A stretch of DNA of 47,899 nucleotides, taken from Bacteroidota bacterium (lineage in GTDB: Bacteria; Bacteroidota; Bacteroidia; Bacteroidales; M50B96). The stretch spans positions 1 to 47,899 of the forward strand of contig JANTGP010000004.1 in NCBI GenBank assembly GCA_024762835.1, in the 5' to 3' direction. The notes beneath the pieces were generated by a model. The model saw only the letters and a program-made list of their open reading frames with translations, was not told where the DNA came from and searched no databases. Shown here in pieces: positions 43,113 through 47,899 of the stretch (positions are counted from its first letter, which is position 1; each line of letters starts with the position of its first letter). Position numbers and translations under genes: made by a program.

Positions 43113-46100
43113 ATGAAACGAATAATACTTGCCATATCCTTTTTCTTATTTACAGGCTCTGTATATTTATTGCATAGCCAGACATTAAATATTGCTTTAT
43201 CATTTGAAAAGGATTGTAATAGCGAAATCTTTTATGCAACTATTCAGTTGTATACCGACTCGGGTAGTACATTCCAAATCGGAACATCTTCAATTGCTCT
43301 GTCGTTTAACAAGGATGCGATTTCTTTCAATAATTATCAGGCATTGCATTTTAATGGTATAGATCAATGTGCTGGGATTGGGATTGAAGCCTGGGATATT
43401 CATAAAGTTGATACAGTTTCTTTTAATAATCAGTTTCATCTGGTCTTGTCATTGAGTGATACAAATTTTAGCTGCCCTACAATTTCTTATCTTGACACTA
43501 TTAATATTGGAATTATTAGTTTCAATATTTTACAACAAGGTGCTAACCCATCGATATATTTTGACACAAGTATGACTTGGTTTAATAGTGACATCCCTAA
43601 CGATGGCTCCGGACTTCTATCTATTGGGAGTTATTCACCTATTGATTCTATAGGGATTTTATTATGTGATTGTTCTGGCGAAGGAACTGCCTGCGATGAT
43701 AATAATGTATTAACTGTTAATGATGTTTATGATAGTTATTGTAATTGCTTTGGTGAATATCTTGATAGTGATAATGATGGAATTCTTGATGGTATTGACC
43801 CCTGTTCGGATGTTTTATATGAAGCCGAAAATGCTGATACTGCTCATGTTGAAATATGGAATTCGTATTATCAGCATACCGGAACCGGTTTTATAAATTT
43901 CGTACACAGTACAGGAGATTCTGTTCAGTTTAATATTTTCACTTCAGATACAGCTGATTATTCTTTGGGGTTTCGCTATTCCTTAGGCTATGGAAATAGA
44001 CCCTTGAGTTTGACAATTGATGGGATTGTTGTTGTTGCCAGTCTTGATTTTCCCTCAACAGGTAGCTGGTATAATTGGGATACTATTACATATTCTTATT
44101 TTTTCATACCGGGAAATCATTCTGTCTTAGTTACAACAATTGGTTCTGAAGGTCCTATGCTCGATCATCTTAAGTTATCGCATTGTACTTCTTGTTCATT
44201 ATCGGGAGACCCATGTGATGACGGCGATCCATGTACTATTAATGATGTATTTGATGCTAATTGTAATTGTGCAGGTATTTACCTTGATTCTGATAATGAT
44301 GGTGTGTGTGATAATTTTGATATTTGTGACGGGGGTGATGATTCTGTGGATTCAGACTCTGATGGAATACCGGATTATTGTGATGAATGTAACGATTTCT
44401 TAGTTGGTACTCCTTGCGACGATGGTAACCCTTGTACAATAAATGATACTTTAAACGCGAGTTGTAATTGCGAAGGTATTTTTCTTGAACCGGATACTGA
44501 CGGTGATGGTGTTTGCGACAGCCTTGATATTTGTAATGGGGGAGATGATAATGTTGATGAGGACATGGATGGTGTTCCTGATTATTGCGATACATGCAAC
44601 GATTTGCTTTTTGGTCAGCCATGTAGCGATGGCGATACCTGTACTATATTAGATGTTTACGATGCTGATTGTAATTGTGCAGGAATTGAGATTGATACAG
44701 ATGGCGATGGAGTTTGTGACATTATGGATATGTGTGAAGGTTCAAATGATAGTTTAGACGTGGATAATGATGGTATTCCTGATGACTGTGATGATTGTAA
44801 TAATGCCTTAACGGGCTCTGCATGTGATGACGACAATGAATGTACTATTAATGACTCTATAGACATAAACTGTGATTGTGTTGGAGAATTTATTGATTCT
44901 GATTCTGACGGGGTTTGTGATGCCTTTGACCAATGTTCCGGATCTCCCGATTTTGAAGATAATGATGGTGATGCTATCCCGAATAATTGCGATGATTGTT
45001 ATGATTTGGTTTATCAGGCTGAAGATGCTTACTACTCGTCAAGTGCAATCTTAGGAACCGGTGCAAATTCAACAGGCTCAGGATATGTACGATTTACAAA
45101 TAATCTGGATACTATAATCTTCAATCTTGTATCCGGCGATACCGGCTTGGTTACTATTACTATAAGATATGCCCAGGCTTATGAGGGAAAGACTGGAATG
45201 ATTAAGTTTGATGGACAAATTCTTTTCGAAGATTTTGCTTATCCAAAAGTTGATGATGAATGGGATGTATGGGATACTGTTCAGTTTAGCACTTATTTTA
45301 CTTCAGGAAATCACATATTGGAACTGATTAATAATGATCAGGACCCTTATGGTCCTCGCTTTGATTATGTCTCATTATGCTTGCCTGGCTTTAATCCTGA
45401 ACCACTTATTGCCAAAGGGAATAACCAATTTGAAGATGGTTTTGACAATTGGACTCTTTTGTATAATAATTGGGTGATTAGTGGATTTACTGAAATTTAT
45501 ATTGATACGACTAATGCTTTTTGCGGATGGAATGATGCATATGTAGCCAGCGTTGGTGCATATCAACAACTTATTACATCTTTAGATAATTTACTTATTG
45601 GCGACATAATGTGCTTGCATTTTTATACAGCTTCCGGAATGGCAAATGCATGGGTCGGACCTTCTTCATCAAATGTGTTTGATGGTGTTTATCATTTTGT
45701 AAATAGCACATGGGCACAGGGTGAATATGTTCACGATTCAATAGAGTTTGTTGTAACTGAACCTACGATGCAGGTGCGTTTTGACATCTTTCCAAATACA
45801 GAAATGTACTTTGATAATTTTTCATTTGATGGTTATGGCTGCGAACCTGAACCCGTTTTAGATATTTCTGAAATATCATGTTTTGGAGAAACTGATGCAT
45901 CTATCACAGCCAATTGTATTGGGGGTGCAAATCCGATAAGTTATTTGTGGAGTACCGGCGATACGCTTGAAACAATTAACAACTTAGCAGATGATATATA
46001 TTCTGTTACGGTTACTGATAAAAAGGGTATATCTAATTCTGTAGGATACCAGATTATTGAGCCTGATGCACTAAGTATTTTTGGTAATATTACTCATGAG

Positions 46101-47855
46101 TCGGATATTGGAAGTGGCGATGGAAGTATTGTCGTTTTACCCTCAGGAGGTAATGCACCATATTATTATTTATGGTCAACACTTGACACAATAAATGAAC
46201 TTAATGGTTTGACCGCAGGATATTATGAGCTTATCTTAACGGATATTCATGGCTGTGAACTTGATTCAACTTTCGAGATTAGTACTGTATCAACATTTTT
46301 TGATCCTAACTGGAATTTTCAGGTAACTGGTATCTCACATATTGTTTTAATTCAAACAACCGGACAAATCATTATTGATGGTATTCCTTTAGAGAATGGT
46401 GATTATATAGGAGCATTTTACGATTCGGCTGGTGTTTATGCTTGTGCCGGCTATATGATGTGGTTAAATACAGTTGGATATATTACTGTTTTTGGCGATG
46501 ATTCATATACGCCTGAGATTGAAGGATTCACTCAAGGCGACAAATTAAACTGGAAAGCCTGGCGTCATGCTGATAGCTCAATAGTAAATTTAACTGCATA
46601 CTATATTACCGACATGCCAAATATTCCTGACTCTGGTTATTTTGCAGCAAATGGTATATCCGGAATTTATTCTTTTGCAGAGGAATCGGCTCTTAGTACA
46701 CAGAGTATAATATTAAATACAGGTTGGGATATCTATTCTTCAAATCTTGATATTACTTTTCCTGATATTGCTCAGGTATTTGATGATGTATCAGGTAATT
46801 TGGTTATAGTAAAAAATACTAATGGAGATGTTTACTGGCCTGCCTTTGGGTTTAACAATATTGGAGATATGATAATTGGCGAAGGCTACTATGTTAACAT
46901 GTTACAAACTGATACTTTAATACTTTCGGGTTTAACAATTATTCCGGAGCAAGTTCAAATTAATATTACTGCAGGCTGGAGTCTAATTGCATATTTAAGA
47001 AATTCACCTGCATCTGTTGAAAGTATGTTTAGTTCTATTGTTTCCCAAATAGTTTTGGTAAAAGATGGACAGGGTAATGTTTATTGGCCTATTTTTATGG
47101 TAAATACAATTGGCGATATGATTCCGGGCAAGGGTTATTTAATAAATATGATGAGCTCGCAGCCTTTTACCTATCCGGCAAATTCATTTACAGGTAATAA
47201 AACAAGTGGCGAAAAGATTGCCCCAATATTCTACAATACTGTAAAATCAGGTAGTAGAAGTATGACTTTAGGTATTCCCTTAAGTGCATGGCCTTATAAA
47301 ATTGAAAAGGGAGATGAGGTTGGTATTTATAGCGAATCAGGTTTGTTAATTGCTTCGGGAGTCTTTACAGGAAACAATATGGCAATTACAATTTGGGGCG
47401 ATGATAAATATAACGATATTACTGATGGTTTGCATACCGGCGAAAAGTTTTCTTTAAGCTTGTGGCATTCAGCCAGTAATTTTGAAGAAGATATTTTTGT
47501 TGGTGATTTTCGTTCCGGCGATAATGTCTATTCAGATAATAAGATTACTATTATTGATAGATTAATAACTTCCGACCTTGCGGGGAATCATGCTATCTTA
47601 TTCCAGAACTCGCCAAATCCTTTTACCACTAAAACCACTTTTAGTTTTTACTTACCTTATGATACAAATATTGAATTATCAATAGTTAATTTGTTAGGTG
47701 AGAAGATTGATGTCGTTTTTTCAGGAAAGAAAAGTCAGGGTATACATAGTATAAGGTATAATGTTAATAATCTAGCTGCGGGTAGTTATTATTATCAGCT
47801 TGAAACATCATCATTTACAAATACAAAGAAAATGCTGATTATAAAGTCGAGGTAG
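43113..47855 (+). CDS. Giant modular T9SS-secreted surface protein (CBM6/35-like, TSP3/MopE-like, SprB-like repeats, type A sorting domain)
   Basis: Signal peptide; Cys/Asp-rich DSDNDGVCD-type repeats; two YEAEN/YQAED modules; SCFGETDASITANCIGGANPISYLWSTGDT SprB-like repeats; C-terminal NSPNPFTTKTTFSFYLP...IVNLLGEKI...AAGSYYYQLETSSFTNTKKMLIIKS. Confidence 0.92.
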   Translation: MKRIILAISFFLFTGSVYLLHSQTLNIALSFEKDCNSEIFYATIQLYTDSGSTFQIGTSSIALSFNKDAISFNNYQALHFNGIDQCAGIGIEAWDIHKVDTVSFNNQFHLVLSLSDTNFSCPTISYLDTINIGIISFNILQQGANPSIYFDTSMTWFNSDIPNDGSGLLSIGSYSPIDSIGILLCDCSGEGTACDDNNVLTVNDVYDSYCNCFGEYLDSDNDGILDGIDPCSDVLYEAENADTAHVEIWNSYYQHTGTGFINFVHSTGDSVQFNIFTSDTADYSLGFRYSLGYGNRPLSLTIDGIVVVASLDFPSTGSWYNWDTITYSYFFIPGNHSVLVTTIGSEGPMLDHLKLSHCTSCSLSGDPCDDGDPCTINDVFDANCNCAGIYLDSDNDGVCDNFDICDGGDDSVDSDSDGIPDYCDECNDFLVGTPCDDGNPCTINDTLNASCNCEGIFLEPDTDGDGVCDSLDICNGGDDNVDEDMDGVPDYCDTCNDLLFGQPCSDGDTCTILDVYDADCNCAGIEIDTDGDGVCDIMDMCEGSNDSLDVDNDGIPDDCDDCNNALTGSACDDDNECTINDSIDINCDCVGEFIDSDSDGVCDAFDQCSGSPDFEDNDGDAIPNNCDDCYDLVYQAEDAYYSSSAILGTGANSTGSGYVRFTNNLDTIIFNLVSGDTGLVTITIRYAQAYEGKTGMIKFDGQILFEDFAYPKVDDEWDVWDTVQFSTYFTSGNHILELINNDQDPYGPRFDYVSLCLPGFNPEPLIAKGNNQFEDGFDNWTLLYNNWVISGFTEIYIDTTNAFCGWNDAYVASVGAYQQLITSLDNLLIGDIMCLHFYTASGMANAWVGPSSSNVFDGVYHFVNSTWAQGEYVHDSIEFVVTEPTMQVRFDIFPNTEMYFDNFSFDGYGCEPEPVLDISEISCFGETDASITANCIGGANPISYLWSTGDTLETINNLADDIYSVTVTDKKGISNSVGYQIIEPDALSIFGNITHESDIGSGDGSIVVLPSGGNAPYYYLWSTLDTINELNGLTAGYYELILTDIHGCELDSTFEISTVSTFFDPNWNFQVTGISHIVLIQTTGQIIIDGIPLENGDYIGAFYDSAGVYACAGYMMWLNTVGYITVFGDDSYTPEIEGFTQGDKLNWKAWRHADSSIVNLTAYYITDMPNIPDSGYFAANGISGIYSFAEESALSTQSIILNTGWDIYSSNLDITFPDIAQVFDDVSGNLVIVKNTNGDVYWPAFGFNNIGDMIIGEGYYVNMLQTDTLILSGLTIIPEQVQINITAGWSLIAYLRNSPASVESMFSSIVSQIVLVKDGQGNVYWPIFMVNTIGDMIPGKGYLINMMSSQPFTYPANSFTGNKTSGEKIAPIFYNTVKSGSRSMTLGIPLSAWPYKIEKGDEVGIYSESGLLIASGVFTGNNMAITIWGDDKYNDITDGLHTGEKFSLSLWHSASNFEEDIFVGDFRSGDNVYSDNKITIIDRLITSDLAGNHAILFQNSPNPFTTKTTFSFYLPYDTNIELSIVNLLGEKIDVVFSGKKSQGIHSIRYNVNNLAAGSYYYQLETSSFTNTKKMLIIKSR
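43818..44186 (+). other. CBM6/CBM35-like module 1
   Basis: YEAENADTAHVE...GTGFINFVHSTGDSVQFNIF...YSLGFRYSLGYGNRPLSLTIDG...WDTITYSYFFIPGNHSVLVTT...LDHLKLSHC. Confidence 0.6.
44205..45011 (+). repeat. Four tandem Cys/Asp-rich TSP3/MopE-like repeats (66-69 aa each)
   Basis: Units start at 44205, 44406, 44613 and 44814 with G.PCDDGDPCTINDV.DANCNCAGI.LDSD.DGVCD..D.C.G..D..D.D.DGIPDYCD.C. Confidence 0.9.
45012..45380 (+). other. CBM6/CBM35-like module 2
   Basis: YQAEDAYYSSSAILGTGANSTGSGYVRFTNNLDTIIFNLVSGDTGLVTITIRYA...GNHILELINNDQDPYGPRFDYVSLC. Confidence 0.65.
45850..46290 (+). other. Two SprB-like repeats
   Basis: ISCFGETDASITANCIGGANPISYLWSTGDTLETINNLADDIYSVTVTDKKG and GDGSIVVLPSGGNAPYYYLWSTLDTINELNGLTAGYYELILTDIHGC. 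Confidence 0.7.
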
Positions 47856-47882
47856 GTTTTATTTGAAAAAATAAAAAAGACC

Positions 47883-47899
47883 TCTTGAATATCTCAAGA
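47883..47899 (+). terminator. Probable terminator hairpin truncated by the window edge
   Basis: TCTTGA-atatc-TCAAGA at the last bases, downstream of the giant gene. Confidence 0.4.

Noticed and set aside
44257-44622. 121-aa minus-strand ORF antisense to the giant gene (also 44375..44566 and 44657..44866)
   Set aside because: Mirror of the low-complexity Asp/Cys repeats; His/Tyr/Asn-rich composition with no start context or recognisable domain.

Overview
Low-GC Bacteroidota-type window, probably Bacteroidales-like, judged from the gene content, zinc-free L36 and S14, type IX secretion (T9SS) C-terminal domains and TTTG/TAnnTTTG promoters. From left to right: (i) a TonB-dependent receptor, a 1383-aa secreted protein and a PorV-like protein; (ii) greA, a HIT protein, ruvC and a TPR protein; (iii) an EF-G paralog with degenerate GTPase motifs, divergent from (iv) a long str/S10/spc/alpha ribosomal cluster (rpsL to rplQ, about 18 kb, including secY, map, infA, rpoA and an rpmJ absent from the ORF track); (v) eno and a eukaryote-type citrate synthase; (vi) an M23 peptidase and a MATE transporter on the minus strand; (vii) a DUF1800 / DUF1501-dockerin / giant modular T9SS surface-protein triad. 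I saw no tRNA, rRNA, CRISPR array, transposase or phage genes. The strongest leads are: the EF-G paralog with its catalytic His replaced by Leu, beside canonical fusA, with nested inverted repeats upstream; two strong Shine-Dalgarno sequences (rplW, rplE) in an otherwise SD-poor cluster, one apparently imposed on the rplX coding sequence; the DUF1800/DUF1501/giant-adhesin triad; and a self-complementary nested hairpin after the citrate synthase gene. All family calls are by eye, and no database search was run.
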